A stretch of DNA of 64,000 nt. It comes from Seminibacterium arietis (lineage in GTDB: Bacteria > Pseudomonadota > Gammaproteobacteria > Enterobacterales > Pasteurellaceae). The notes beneath the pieces are model-generated. The model made no database searches. It worked only from the letters and a program-made list of their open reading frames with translations, and was not told the DNA's origin. Location of the stretch: the NCBI RefSeq assembly GCF_042675725.1, contig NZ_JBHTJN010000010.1:15953-79952 (forward strand), given 5' to 3'. This document shows, piece after piece, positions 35,911 through 44,482 of this stretch. A program made the position numbers and the translations under genes. The stretch's first letter is position 1. Each line of letters opens with the position of its first letter.

Positions 35911-36258
35911 TTATCCTTTTTCTTTAAGTGCGGTTTGTTTTAAAGATTTTTTTGCTTGTTTTTGAGCTTGCTGTTGTAAAAGCTGCTGCTCAGCACGTTT
36001 ACGACGAATTTCTTTTGGATCAGCTAATAAAGGTCGATAAATTTCAATGCGATCACCAGCTTTCACTTGATCAGTCAATTTAGCTGGACGGCTGAAAATA
36101 CCCACTTTGTTTTCCCGCAAATCAATTTCCGTAAATTGTTGTAAAATACCTGACTGCAAAATCGCAGTTTGTACCATCGTGCCTTGTTCCACTTGTAACG
36201 TCTTCAAAAAATATCGATTTGGCAAAGCATAAGCAACTTCAATCTTAATTTGATTCAT
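35911..36258 (-). CDS. rnfH: RnfH-family ubiquitin-like protein (RatB)
   Basis: Small beta-grasp protein of 115 residues (UPF0125) starting MNQIKIEVAYALPNRYFLK, with the core IGIFSRPAKL-like segment VGIFSRPAKLTDQVKAGDRIEIYRPL and a Lys/Gln-rich tail. It is paired with ratA almost everywhere. The function is unclear; the name comes from links to rnf genes in some bacteria. The gene is 14 bp after ratA and 5 bp before roxA. Confidence 0.9.
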   Translation of the reverse strand: MNQIKIEVAYALPNRYFLKTLQVEQGTMVQTAILQSGILQQFTEIDLRENKVGIFSRPAKLTDQVKAGDRIEIYRPLLADPKEIRRKRAEQQLLQQQAQKQAKKSLKQTALKEKG

Positions 36259-36272
36259 AAATACCCCATTTA

Positions 36273-36704
36273 TTATTGATAAATTGCTTTTGCACGTTGT
36301 TTAAATGCTTCAATCATACTGATAGTTAAATGGTGGAAAATTTTCCCAAAAGTAAAGCTAACTAAAGAATTAGAAAATTCAAATTCTAATTCTAATCCAA
36401 TTTGGCAACATTGTTCGTCAATTTCATTAAAACGCCATTCTCCCCGTAAAAAACGGAAAGGTCCCTCTACTAACTGCATCTTAATTGAACGATTTTCTAT
36501 CATTGTATTTTTAGTGGTAAAACGCTGACGAATCCCCGCTTTACTGATCACTAATTCTGCAATTAGTTCTTTTTCCCCTTTACTAATCGTACTTCCTGAA
36601 ATACAACCAGGCACAAACTCTGGATAGCGTTCATAATTATGTACTAAATCATACATTTGTTTTGCACTATAAGGAACTAAAGCACTTTTATTTACACTTG
36701 GCAT
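36273..36704 (-). CDS. ratA: RatA family START-domain protein
   Basis: 143-residue Coq10/START-like protein (YfjG/RatA). The N-terminus MPSVNKSALVPYSAKQMYDLVHNYERYPEFVPGC is split by convention here into MPSVNKSALVPYSAKQ and MYDLVHNYERYPEFVPGC and is diagnostic. The C-terminal helix ends SMIEAFKQRAKAIY. E. coli RatA was described as a ribosome-association toxin, but the family is also linked to ubiquinone binding, so its role is open. It is first in the ratA-rnfH-roxA-xseA series. smpB, its frequent divergent neighbour, is not here; the small repeat-containing gene occupies that place. Confidence 0.9.
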   Translation of the reverse strand: MPSVNKSALVPYSAKQMYDLVHNYERYPEFVPGCISGSTISKGEKELIAELVISKAGIRQRFTTKNTMIENRSIKMQLVEGPFRFLRGEWRFNEIDEQCCQIGLELEFEFSNSLVSFTFGKIFHHLTISMIEAFKQRAKAIYQ

Positions 36705-36789
36705 TACAACAATTCATTATCAAATAAAAATTTTTGCTATTATAGCCAAAAAGTGTGTTATAAATAAGCAAAAAATTGAGGTCACTATA

Positions 36790-37074
36790 ATGAATATTAA
36801 ACAACTATTTATTTTATTATTAGAAAATAGACAGGCCGCCGCACAAAAAATCCAATCCAATCCAATCCAATCCAATCCAATCCAATCCAATCCAATCCAG
36901 TTCAGTTCAGTTCAGTTCAGTTCAGTTCAGTTCAGTTCAGTTCAGTCTATTCTTCTTCGACTTTTAAGTTTTGCTATTAAGTATGGTTACTGTACAGGAA
37001 ATACTCAAAATTTCCCATTAGAAAAAGCTATCCATTGGTTGACACGACAGATTACAACATTGAGTAAAAAGTAG
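36790..37074 (+). CDS. Small protein gene with in-frame pentanucleotide repeat tract
   Basis: 94 residues: a hydrophobic N-terminus (MNIKQLFILLLENRQAAAQK), a repeat region encoding three QSNPI-type and three QFSSV-type pentapeptides (about residues 21-52), and a C-terminal part SILLRLLSFAIKYGYCTG and onward to ITTLSKK that reads like ordinary coding sequence. GAGG lies 9 nt before the ATG. The repeat DNA has 19 units of 5 bp, so gain or loss of one unit shifts the frame and gives stops within about 7-11 codons after the tract; the frame as read is the ON state. pth begins 44 bp later. I do not recognise the protein and assign no function. Confidence 0.65.
   Translation: MNIKQLFILLLENRQAAAQKIQSNPIQSNPIQSNPIQFSSVQFSSVQFSSVQSILLRLLSFAIKYGYCTGNTQNFPLEKAIHWLTRQITTLSKK
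36851..36945 (+). repeat. Compound pentanucleotide repeat: 9 x TCCAA, TCCAG, 9 x TTCAG
   Basis: Nineteen perfect 5-bp units in 95 bp. The first nine are TCCAA, the tenth is TCCAG, and the last nine are TTCAG, so the junction unit shares one half of each change. Neither unit creates a stop in any frame. Long perfect tracts of this kind are mutable by slipped-strand pairing and drive phase variation in Haemophilus and relatives. Confidence 0.97.
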
Positions 37075-37118
37075 TTTTCCGTTACAATAGCCCTCCGTTT
37101 ATGACTAGAGATTAAAAA

Positions 37119-37703
37119 ATGTCGGAAATTAAATTAATCGTAGGCTTGGGTAATCCCACAGAAAGATATGCTGAAACTCGCCATAATGCAGGGGAATGGC
37201 TTATTGAACGCCTCGCTTGCCGATTTAATTTTAGTTTAAAAGAAGAAAGTAAATTTTTTGGAAAAACTGCCCGCACTCTAATTGCTAATAAAGAAGTACG
37301 TTTTTTGATTCCTACAACTTTTATGAATTTAAGTGGTAAATCAATCGCCGCATTAGCAAACTTTTATCGAATAAAACCTGAAGAAATTCTGATTGTTCAT
37401 GATGAACTTGATTTACCTCCTGGTGTAGCAAAAATTAAACTTGGCGGCGGACATGGTGGACATAACGGTTTACGTGATACTATTGCTCAATTAAGTAATA
37501 ATAAAAATTTCTATCGTCTGAGAATTGGTATTGGACATCCTGGTGATAAAAATTTAGTTTCTGCTTATGTTCTTAGCAAACCTTCTCCTACAGATAAACA
37601 ACTAATTGATAAAACGCTAGAAGAGGCCACTAGTTGTATTGAGTTATTACTGCGTGAAAATATGACTAAAGCAACTAACAGATTAAACAGCTTTAAAGCG
37701 TAA
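37119..37703 (+). CDS. pth: Peptidyl-tRNA hydrolase
   Basis: Essential enzyme that recycles peptidyl-tRNA released during translation. The 194 residues include Asn12 (IVGLGNPTERYAETRHNAG), catalytic His22 in the same segment, and Asp in HDELDLPPG, offset by two from E. coli (Asn10, His20, Asp93). The GGGHGGHNGLRD loop is complete. ychF follows 26 bp downstream, the standard pth-ychF pair. Confidence 0.96.
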   Translation: MSEIKLIVGLGNPTERYAETRHNAGEWLIERLACRFNFSLKEESKFFGKTARTLIANKEVRFLIPTTFMNLSGKSIAALANFYRIKPEEILIVHDELDLPPGVAKIKLGGGHGGHNGLRDTIAQLSNNKNFYRLRIGIGHPGDKNLVSAYVLSKPSPTDKQLIDKTLEEATSCIELLLRENMTKATNRLNSFKA

Positions 37704-37729
37704 CAAACAAAGAAGATTAAGGAAAAATT

Positions 37730-38821
37730 ATGGGATTTAAATGTGGTATTGTAGGCTTACCAAATGTCGGTAAATCTACCTTATTCAATGCACTAACTAA
37801 AGCAGGTATCGAAGCTGCAAATTATCCATTTTGTACGATCGAACCTAATACTGGCGTTGTACCTATGCCTGACTCTCGCCTAGATGCCTTAGCAGAAATT
37901 GTCAAACCCGAACGAGTACTCCCAACTACAATGGAGTTTGTCGATATTGCAGGACTCGTTGCAGGAGCCAGTAAAGGTGAAGGTTTAGGTAATAAATTTT
38001 TAGCGAATATTCGAGAAACTGACGCTATTGGTCACGTAGTACGTTGTTTTGAAAACGACGATATTGTACACGTATCAGGTAAAATTGATCCTGTTGACGA
38101 TATTGAAACTATCAATACTGAGTTAGCATTAGCCGATTTAGAAAGTTGTGAACGAGCAATTCAACGTTTACAAAAACGTGCTAAAGGTGGTGATAAAGAA
38201 GCAAAATTTGAACTTTCTGTAATGGAGAAAATTCTACCCGTTTTAGAAAATGCGGGAATGATTCGTTCTATTGAATTAGATAAAGACGAATTAAAAGCGA
38301 TTAAAAGTTATAATTTTCTTACTTCAAAACCTACTATGTATATTGCTAATGTCAACGAAGACGGTTTCGAGCATAATCCTTATCTAGATCGAGTACGTGA
38401 AATTGCAGCAAAAGAAGGTGCTGTAGTTGTCCCCGTTTGTGCTGCGATTGAATCAGAAATAGCTGAACTTGATGACGATGAAAAAAACGAATTTCTACAA
38501 GATTTAGGTATTGAAGAACCAGGTTTAAATCGAGTAATTCGTGCAGGTTATGCTCTATTAAATCTCCAAACTTACTTCACTGCTGGAGTAAAAGAAGTGC
38601 GAGCGTGGACTGTTTCAGTCGGAGCAACTGCTCCTAAAGCGGCTGCTGTCATTCACACTGATTTTGAAAAAGGTTTCATCCGTGCTGAAGTAATTTCTTA
38701 TGACGATTTTATTCAGTTTAAAGGGGAAAATGGAGCGAAAGAAGCAGGTAAATGGCGTTTAGAAGGCAAAGACTACGTTGTACAAGATGGCGATGTGATG
38801 CATTTTCGCTTTAATGTATAA
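37730..38821 (+). CDS. ychF: Redox-regulated ATPase YchF
   Basis: Obg-family P-loop protein of 363 residues that prefers ATP, binds ribosomes and is inhibited under oxidative stress. The P-loop is GLPNVGKSTLFNAL, switch regions follow (DIAGLVAGASKGEGLGN), the NKxD motif is replaced by IANVNEDG as in YchF, a coiled-coil insertion lies at about 130-180, and a C-terminal TGS domain ends DGDVMHFRFNV. AAGGAAAAATT precedes the ATG. It is co-transcribed with pth. Confidence 0.96.
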   Translation: MGFKCGIVGLPNVGKSTLFNALTKAGIEAANYPFCTIEPNTGVVPMPDSRLDALAEIVKPERVLPTTMEFVDIAGLVAGASKGEGLGNKFLANIRETDAIGHVVRCFENDDIVHVSGKIDPVDDIETINTELALADLESCERAIQRLQKRAKGGDKEAKFELSVMEKILPVLENAGMIRSIELDKDELKAIKSYNFLTSKPTMYIANVNEDGFEHNPYLDRVREIAAKEGAVVVPVCAAIESEIAELDDDEKNEFLQDLGIEEPGLNRVIRAGYALLNLQTYFTAGVKEVRAWTVSVGATAPKAAAVIHTDFEKGFIRAEVISYDDFIQFKGENGAKEAGKWRLEGKDYVVQDGDVMHFRFNV

Positions 38822-38834
38822 TTTAAAAAAACTC

Positions 38835-38876
38835 ACCGCACTTTTGGCCGAATAACTCAAAAGTGCGGTACTTTTA
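38835..38876. terminator. Terminator of inverted uptake signals between ychF and phoH-like gene
   Basis: A perfect 12-bp stem, ACCGCACTTTTG (38835-38846) with CAAAAGTGCGGT (38858-38869), carries an uptake-signal core in each arm, with T runs on the + side and in the reverse direction. It lies between convergent genes. Confidence 0.85.
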
Positions 38877-38886
38877 TTATCAATAA

Positions 38887-39975
38887 TCAGCTAGCATTTA
38901 TTACGCTTTTTGCTTGTATTTTCAAATTAGCTTTACGCTTTTCCTCCTCGCTTTCCCAAGCATTATAAGCCTCCACAACTTTCGCAACGACAGGGTGTCT
39001 CACAATATCTTTACTATCAAAATAATTAAAACTTAATTCAGATACATTTCTAAGCACATCAATAGCGTGCTTTAATCCTGACTTTTGACTACGAGGTAAA
39101 TCAATTTGTGTAATATCACCTGTGATCACCGCCTTAGAATTAAAACCTATACGAGTTAAAAACATCTTCATCTGCTCTATTGTTGTATTCTGACTCTCAT
39201 CAAGAATAATAAAGCTATCATTCAGCGTTCTCCCTCGCATATAAGCTAAGGGGGCAATTTCTATCACATTACGTTCCATCAATTTTTGTACTTTCTCAAA
39301 TCCAAGCATTTCAAATAAAGCATCATACAAAGGACGTAAATAAGGTTCAATTTTTTGCCCAAGATCGCCAGGTAAAAAACCAAGTTTCTCACCCGCTTCT
39401 ACAGCTGGACGAGTCAATAAAATTCTCCGAATTTCTTGTTTTTCTAAAGATTCTACTGCTGCGGCAACGGCTAAAAAAGTTTTTCCTGTTCCAGCAGGTC
39501 CAATTCCAAAACTAATATCATGATGTAAGATATTATGTAGATAGCGTATTTGATTTTCTCCACGTGGTTTAATTAAGCCTCGTTTAGTTTTAATCGTAAT
39601 ACTATGTCTATCTGTGGCTCGCTCTCCTGCTTCTGTAGTAGATAATGCTAAAGAATTTTGTAACAACATTCGACTCTCACTAATTGCCATATGCACATCG
39701 TTCAAATCTAATTCTCTTACTTTTCCTCGTACTGCTGCTGTCTCCAAATACAAATCTTGTAATAATTTGACCGCACTTTTAACTAACTTATGATTATAAG
39801 ATCTCGTATTTTGTTGCTGTGGTTGAATCGTAAAAGTAAAATTTCGCCGAATGATATTAAGATCAAATGCTTTTTCAATCAGATGAAGATGTTCATCAAA
39901 AGTTCCACAAAGAGATTGCAAACGAGCATTATCTTGTTCCGATAGAGTAAAAGTTTCACTAATATTATTAGTCAA
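38887..39975 (-). CDS. ybeZ: PhoH-like ATPase (YbeZ)
   Basis: P-loop ATPase of 362 residues that works with the rRNA-maturation endonuclease YbeY in many bacteria. The Walker A is GIGPAGTGKTFLAVAAA, Walker B is FIILDESQNTT, and the region TRPAVEAGEKLGFLPGDL is the family signature. The start is a TTG at 39975 with AAGGA 8 nt upstream; the next ATG is far inside. ybeY and ybeX, often downstream, are absent here: the gene ends at the terminator shared with ychF. Confidence 0.92.
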   Translation of the reverse strand: MTNNISETFTLSEQDNARLQSLCGTFDEHLHLIEKAFDLNIIRRNFTFTIQPQQQNTRSYNHKLVKSAVKLLQDLYLETAAVRGKVRELDLNDVHMAISESRMLLQNSLALSTTEAGERATDRHSITIKTKRGLIKPRGENQIRYLHNILHHDISFGIGPAGTGKTFLAVAAAVESLEKQEIRRILLTRPAVEAGEKLGFLPGDLGQKIEPYLRPLYDALFEMLGFEKVQKLMERNVIEIAPLAYMRGRTLNDSFIILDESQNTTIEQMKMFLTRIGFNSKAVITGDITQIDLPRSQKSGLKHAIDVLRNVSELSFNYFDSKDIVRHPVVAKVVEAYNAWESEEEKRKANLKIQAKSVINAS

Positions 39976-40090
39976 ATTAAATTCCTTGTTTATTCATTTT
40001 TCTTTATTTTAACGATAATTCTGAAAAATCAATAATAGTTTGTCGATTTTTTAATAAAAATTTACAAGAAAAGTAAATAAAAAAGACTAC

Positions 40091-40125
40091 ATATACTGGA
40101 TCAATTTGATCCAGTATATTACTCG
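40091..40125 (-). terminator. Terminator after suhB
   Basis: A perfect 12-bp stem (40091-40102 with 40108-40119) with a 5-nt loop. On the - strand it begins about 10 nt after the suhB stop, and a T-rich tract (CTTTTTTATTT) follows about 5 nt beyond the stem. Confidence 0.75.
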
Positions 40126-40128
40126 TAA

Positions 40129-40932
40129 TTAAACTTTGAAGTTTTCAGGTAAGATAGGCTGAATTTTGTTTAAGATGTCTTTAATAATGCGTGGATTTGC
40201 ACATACCACATGACTACAAGTCAAATAATCATGACCTCCTTTGAAGTCGCAAACTAAACCGCCTGCTTCTCGAACGATCAGATCACCAGCTGCAATATCC
40301 CACGCTTTAATTCCCATCTCAAAATAACCATCTACTCGATTGGCAGCTGTATAACATAAATCTAATGCTGCAGATCCTGTGCGACGAAAATCAGCTACAT
40401 CATTAGCTAAACTAGTCATCATCGCAAACTGAAGTGGCATAAGTGCGGTCTTTTTAAATGGAAAACCCGTGGCTAATATCGTACCTTTTAATTCACGCTT
40501 ATCTTCAACACGCAAACGAATATCATTTAATTTTGCTCCTTTACCACGAACTGCAGTAAATAATTCATTGCGAATTGGATCATAAACAACACCAACTTCA
40601 GTACGACCTTTAACTCGAATAGCAATAGAGACCGCAAAGTGCGGTAATCCTTTGATAAAATTAGTAGTTCCGTCTAGTGGATCAATAACCCATTGTACAT
40701 CGCTATCTGTGCCTACTAATGCACCGCTTTCTTCACAAATAATTGTATGCTCAGGGTAAGATTTTTTAATAATTTCAATAATCGCAGCCTCTGAAGCTTT
40801 ATCGATATTAGTTACAAAATCATTTTCACTTTTTTTAACTGTTTGCAATTCGTCACGACGTTCATAGCCTTTAGCAATAATATTACCTGCTCTCCGAGCC
40901 GCACGGATAGCAATATTTAACATTGGATTCAT
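40129..40932 (-). CDS. suhB: Inositol-1-monophosphatase SuhB
   Basis: Mg2+-dependent, Li+-sensitive phosphatase; in E. coli SuhB also joins the rRNA antitermination complex. It has 267 residues from the ATG at 40932 (MNPMLNIAIRAARRAGNII), the same length as E. coli; a GTG three codons upstream is less likely. The metal site shows Glu in IICEESGA, WVIDPLDGTTNF and KAWDIAAGDLIVREAGG. It is divergent from trmJ across about 175 bp. Confidence 0.95.
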   Translation of the reverse strand: MNPMLNIAIRAARRAGNIIAKGYERRDELQTVKKSENDFVTNIDKASEAAIIEIIKKSYPEHTIICEESGALVGTDSDVQWVIDPLDGTTNFIKGLPHFAVSIAIRVKGRTEVGVVYDPIRNELFTAVRGKGAKLNDIRLRVEDKRELKGTILATGFPFKKTALMPLQFAMMTSLANDVADFRRTGSAALDLCYTAANRVDGYFEMGIKAWDIAAGDLIVREAGGLVCDFKGGHDYLTCSHVVCANPRIIKDILNKIQPILPENFKV

Positions 40933-41106
40933 ATTTTCCACCAGATTTAAAGAACATTTAGGGGAGGAATTATAGTAATTTTTTAATTAAAAAGCGAGAA
41001 AAACAAAATATTTAATTTCTCACTTTAATTCTCGGCTAAATTTAGCTTAACTATGTTAAAATGCACCGAAATTTAAATCAAAAAAACTGCTTATTATTTA
41101 TATAAA

Positions 41107-41871
41107 ATGCAACGAAATATCAGAATTATTTTAGTGGAAACTTCTCACAGTGGTAATATTGGGTCAGCTGCTCGTGCAATGAAAACAATGGGGCTAAATC
41201 AACTTTATTTAGTTTCACCAAAGCAGCCTATTGACGATCAAGCCTTAGCTTTGGCTGCTGGGGCTGATGATGTGCTAAAAAATGCTACTATAGTTGATCA
41301 TTTTGAGCAAGCAATAGCCGATTGTGAATTAGTCATTGGTACAAGTGCAAGATTAAGGCACTTACAAAATACATTAATTGATGCGAGAAAGTGCGGTGAA
41401 AAAACGATCCAATTTTGCCAAACAGGTAAAGTAGCTTTAGTATTTGGACGTGAACGAGTAGGACTGACAAACAAAGAACTACTGAAATGTCATTATCATT
41501 TAAATATTCCCACTAATCCCGATTATTCCTCGCTTAATTTAGCAATGGCCGTACAACTAGTTTGTTATGAAATTCGCATGGCATGGTTAGCAGATAAAAA
41601 AAATTATTTCAATAAAGAGAACGCTAATTTACCACTTTCATCAATAGAAAATCCCTATCCAAAATCACTTGAACTGGAGCATTTTTTTAACCACACTGAG
41701 CATCTCTATAAACAATTAGGATTTATTAAAAATCAAGGTGTTATACAAAAATTAAGGCGACTATATCAGCGTGCTAAAATTGAAAAAACAGAACTAAATA
41801 TTTTGCAAGGGATGCTCACTGCGGTAGAAAAACAACTCGCTACAGAACAAAAACAAAAAATTGTTAAGTAA
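41107..41871 (+). CDS. trmJ: tRNA (cytidine/uridine-32-2'-O)-methyltransferase TrmJ
   Basis: SPOUT-family enzyme that methylates the 2'-O of nucleotide 32 in several tRNAs. It has 254 residues. The N-terminus NIRIILVETSHSGNIGSAAR and the knot-forming region GKVALVFGRERVGLTNKEL with IPTNPDYSSLNLAMAVQLVCYE are diagnostic. It lies 71 bp before iscR on the same strand, the same trmJ-iscR order as in E. coli. Confidence 0.95.
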   Translation: MQRNIRIILVETSHSGNIGSAARAMKTMGLNQLYLVSPKQPIDDQALALAAGADDVLKNATIVDHFEQAIADCELVIGTSARLRHLQNTLIDARKCGEKTIQFCQTGKVALVFGRERVGLTNKELLKCHYHLNIPTNPDYSSLNLAMAVQLVCYEIRMAWLADKKNYFNKENANLPLSSIENPYPKSLELEHFFNHTEHLYKQLGFIKNQGVIQKLRRLYQRAKIEKTELNILQGMLTAVEKQLATEQKQKIVK

Positions 41872-41874
41872 ACC

Positions 41875-41906
41875 AAAGTTGACTAATTTACTAGGTTATA
41901 TAAAAT
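41875..41906 (+). promoter_or_regulatory. iscR promoter with IscR type 1 site
   Basis: AAAGTTGACTAATTTACTAG and the following GTTAT (41875-41899) match about 21 of 25 positions of the type 1 IscR consensus and the E. coli iscR operator. The site contains the -35 TTGACT (41879-41884), with a -10 TAAAAT at 41901-41906, 16 bp away. Holo-IscR would block this promoter when Fe-S clusters are plentiful; this follows from E. coli. Confidence 0.75.
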
Positions 41907-41942
41907 AGCACTGTTTTTATTGCGAAGAAGGAAAAATTGACA

Positions 41943-42383
41943 ATGAAACTGACTTCAAAAGGTCGTTATGCAGTGACTGCTATTTTAGATATTGCACTTA
42001 ACACCGAGCGTGGTCCCGTCAGTTTAGCAGATATTTCAGAACGACAGCACATTTCTCTTTCTTACTTAGAGCAACTATTTGCAAAATTACGTCGGCATGG
42101 CTTAGTAAAAAGTGTACGTGGACCAGGCGGCGGGTATAGATTAGGATTATCCGCAGATAAGATATCTGTAGGAATGGTAATTTCTGCGGTAAATGAAAGT
42201 ATTTGTGTTACTAAATGTACTGGACAAGGAGATTGCCAAAGAGGCAACGAATGCCTAACCCACTCCCTATGGGAGCAGTTAAGCCAGCAAATTGAAGATT
42301 TTTTAAATGAGATTACAGTAGCTGAATTAGTAAGCAAACATAAACAAAAGAAAAAATGCCAACTGACAAAGTCTCTTAGCTAA
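41943..42383 (+). CDS. iscR: Iron-sulfur cluster regulator IscR
   Basis: Rrf2-family regulator of 146 residues that senses Fe-S status with a [2Fe-2S] cluster and represses the isc operon. The winged helix (MKLTSKGRYAVTAILDIA) and the three cluster cysteines in SICVTKCTGQGDCQRGNECLT (about Cys92, Cys98, Cys104) are present. The ATG at 41943 follows AAGGA; an upstream TTG is less likely. It is the first gene of iscRSUA-hscBA-fdx. Confidence 0.96.
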   Translation: MKLTSKGRYAVTAILDIALNTERGPVSLADISERQHISLSYLEQLFAKLRRHGLVKSVRGPGGGYRLGLSADKISVGMVISAVNESICVTKCTGQGDCQRGNECLTHSLWEQLSQQIEDFLNEITVAELVSKHKQKKKCQLTKSLS

Positions 42384-42465
42384 ATTGTTTAAACAACTAT
42401 GATATTGAAATAATTAACTTTTATAAAAAATAAAATGCGATGAATAATGATTTTTAGGAGTGACC

Positions 42466-43680
42466 ATGAAATTACCTATTTATTTAGATTATGCAGCAAC
42501 CTGTCCCGCTGATGAACGCGTTGCAAAAAAAATGATGGAATACTTAACCCTTGAAGGTACATTTGGTAATCCAGCTTCACGCTCTCATAAATTTGGTTGG
42601 CAAGCAGAAGAAGCGGTTGATATTGCTAGAAATCAAATTGCAGACTTAATTGGTGCCGATAGTCGTGAGATTATTTTTACCTCAGGTGCAACAGAATCTG
42701 ATAATTTAGCCATTAAGGGTGCTGCACATTTCTATAAAACTAAAGGTAAACACATTATTACTTGTAAGACAGAACACAAAGCTGTACTTGATCCTTGTCG
42801 CCAATTAGAACGAGAAGGCTTTGAAGTCACTTATTTAACACCAAAATCTGATGGTTTAGTTGATTTAGAAGAATTAAAATCACTCATTCGTGATGATACA
42901 ATCTTAGTTTCTATTATGCATGTAAATAATGAAATTGGTGTCATTCAAGATATAGAAAAGATCGGTGAGATTTGTCGTGAACATAAGGTCATTTTTCATG
43001 TAGATGCTACTCAAAGTGTCGGTAAATTACCAATTAATTTAGCACAATTAAAAGTAGATTTAATGTCTATGTCTAGTCATAAACTTTATGGTCCTAAAGG
43101 CATTGGTGCATTATATGTTCGTCGTAAACCTCGTATTCGCTTAGAGGCTATTATTCATGGTGGTGGTCATGAGCGAGGTATGCGTTCAGGTACATTACCA
43201 GTACATCAGATTGTAGGAATGGGTGAAGCCTATCGTATTTGTAAAGAAGAAATGGCGGTGGAAATGCCTCGTATTAGAGCATTACGTGATCGCCTTTATA
43301 ATGGTCTAAAAGACATTGAAGAAACTTATGTAAACGGCTCAATGGAACACCGAGTGGACAATAATTTAAACATCAGTTTTAACTATGTTGAAGGTGAAAG
43401 TTTGATGATGGCTTTGCGAGATATTGCCGTATCTTCAGGCTCTGCCTGTACTTCTGCTAGCCTTGAACCTTCTTATGTGCTACGTGCTTTAGGTTTAAAT
43501 GATGAATTAGCTCATAGTTCGATTCGTTTTACCCTTGGACGTTTTACCACAGAGCAAGAAATTGACTACACTATTGATTTAGTAAAAAGTGCGGTAAAAA
43601 AATTAAGAGATTTATCGCCACTATGGGACATGTTCAAAGAAGGCATTGATTTAAACAGCATTGAGTGGACTCACCACTAA
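42466..43680 (+). CDS. iscS: Cysteine desulfurase IscS
   Basis: PLP enzyme that supplies sulfur for Fe-S clusters and tRNA thiolation. It has 404 residues from the ATG at 42466, preceded by TAGGAG. The PLP lysine is in SMSSHKLYGPKGIGALY and the persulfide cysteine in SSGSACTSASLEPSYVL. It has the same length as E. coli IscS, with the C-terminal tail for IscU binding (MFKEGIDLNSIEWTHH). Confidence 0.97.
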   Translation: MKLPIYLDYAATCPADERVAKKMMEYLTLEGTFGNPASRSHKFGWQAEEAVDIARNQIADLIGADSREIIFTSGATESDNLAIKGAAHFYKTKGKHIITCKTEHKAVLDPCRQLEREGFEVTYLTPKSDGLVDLEELKSLIRDDTILVSIMHVNNEIGVIQDIEKIGEICREHKVIFHVDATQSVGKLPINLAQLKVDLMSMSSHKLYGPKGIGALYVRRKPRIRLEAIIHGGGHERGMRSGTLPVHQIVGMGEAYRICKEEMAVEMPRIRALRDRLYNGLKDIEETYVNGSMEHRVDNNLNISFNYVEGESLMMALRDIAVSSGSACTSASLEPSYVLRALGLNDELAHSSIRFTLGRFTTEQEIDYTIDLVKSAVKKLRDLSPLWDMFKEGIDLNSIEWTHH

Positions 43681-43707
43681 TTTATTGATTTTATTGAGGA
43701 ACAGATT

Positions 43708-44091
43708 ATGGCATACAGTGATAAAGTTATTGAGCATTATGAAAATCCACGCAATGTAGGTTCATTTGACAAAAAAGATCCTAATATCGGTAGTGGCATG
43801 GTTGGTGCACCTGCTTGTGGTGATGTAATGCAACTACAAATTAAAGTAAATGACAAGGGCATCATTGAAGATGCAAAATTTAAGACTTATGGTTGCGGTT
43901 CGGCAATTGCATCAAGTTCATTAATTACAGAATGGGTAAAAGGTAAATCCCTAGAACAAGCACAGACAATAAAAAATAGTCAAATTGCAGAAGAACTGGA
44001 ATTACCACCAGTGAAAGTGCATTGCTCAATTCTAGCGGAAGATGCTATCAAAGCGGCAATTGCTGACTACAAAGCGAAAAAAGGCGAATAA
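43708..44091 (+). CDS. iscU: Fe-S cluster scaffold IscU
   Basis: Scaffold on which IscS-derived sulfur and iron form the cluster. It has 127 residues with Cys37 (GAPACGDVM), Cys63 (TYGCGSAIASSS) and Cys106 (VHCSILAEDA), the Asp39 next to the first Cys, and the LPPVK motif recognised by HscA in ELPPVKVHC. It is placed 27 bp after iscS. Confidence 0.97.
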   Translation: MAYSDKVIEHYENPRNVGSFDKKDPNIGSGMVGAPACGDVMQLQIKVNDKGIIEDAKFKTYGCGSAIASSSLITEWVKGKSLEQAQTIKNSQIAEELELPPVKVHCSILAEDAIKAAIADYKAKKGE

Positions 44092-44149
44092 ATTATTCAA
44101 GTTAAGACAACTTAATCAGATTGTCTATTAACACATAGGAACAATAAAA

Positions 44150-44473
44150 ATGGCGATTACTTTAACGGAAAGTGCAGCAAATCGTGTTCGTACTTTTTTA
44201 CAAAATCGAGGCAAAGGCATTGGCTTACGTCTTGGTGTAAAAACTTCAGGATGCTCTGGCTTGGCATACTTGTTAGAGTTTGTTGATGTATTAAATGATG
44301 ATGATCAGATATTTGAAGATCAAGGTGTAAAAGTGATCGTAGATACAAAAAGTTTAGTCTATTTAGATGGAACACAACTCGATTTTGTCAAAGAAGGGTT
44401 AAACGAAGGGTTTAAATTCAATAATCCAAATGTGAAAGATCAATGTGGTTGCGGTGAAAGTTTTAATGTATAA
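44150..44473 (+). CDS. iscA: A-type Fe-S carrier IscA
   Basis: Carrier protein that delivers clusters to [4Fe-4S] targets. It has 107 residues with the three conserved cysteines in KTSGCSGLAY (Cys35) and QCGCGESF (Cys99 and Cys101). It lies in the standard place between iscU and hscB; ATG with AGGAACAATAAA upstream. Confidence 0.96.
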   Translation: MAITLTESAANRVRTFLQNRGKGIGLRLGVKTSGCSGLAYLLEFVDVLNDDDQIFEDQGVKVIVDTKSLVYLDGTQLDFVKEGLNEGFKFNNPNVKDQCGCGESFNV

Positions 44474-44482
44474 GGTGAAATA

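Noticed and set aside
36851..36945. CRISPR or other spaced array
   Set aside because: The units are contiguous 5-bp repeats without spacers.
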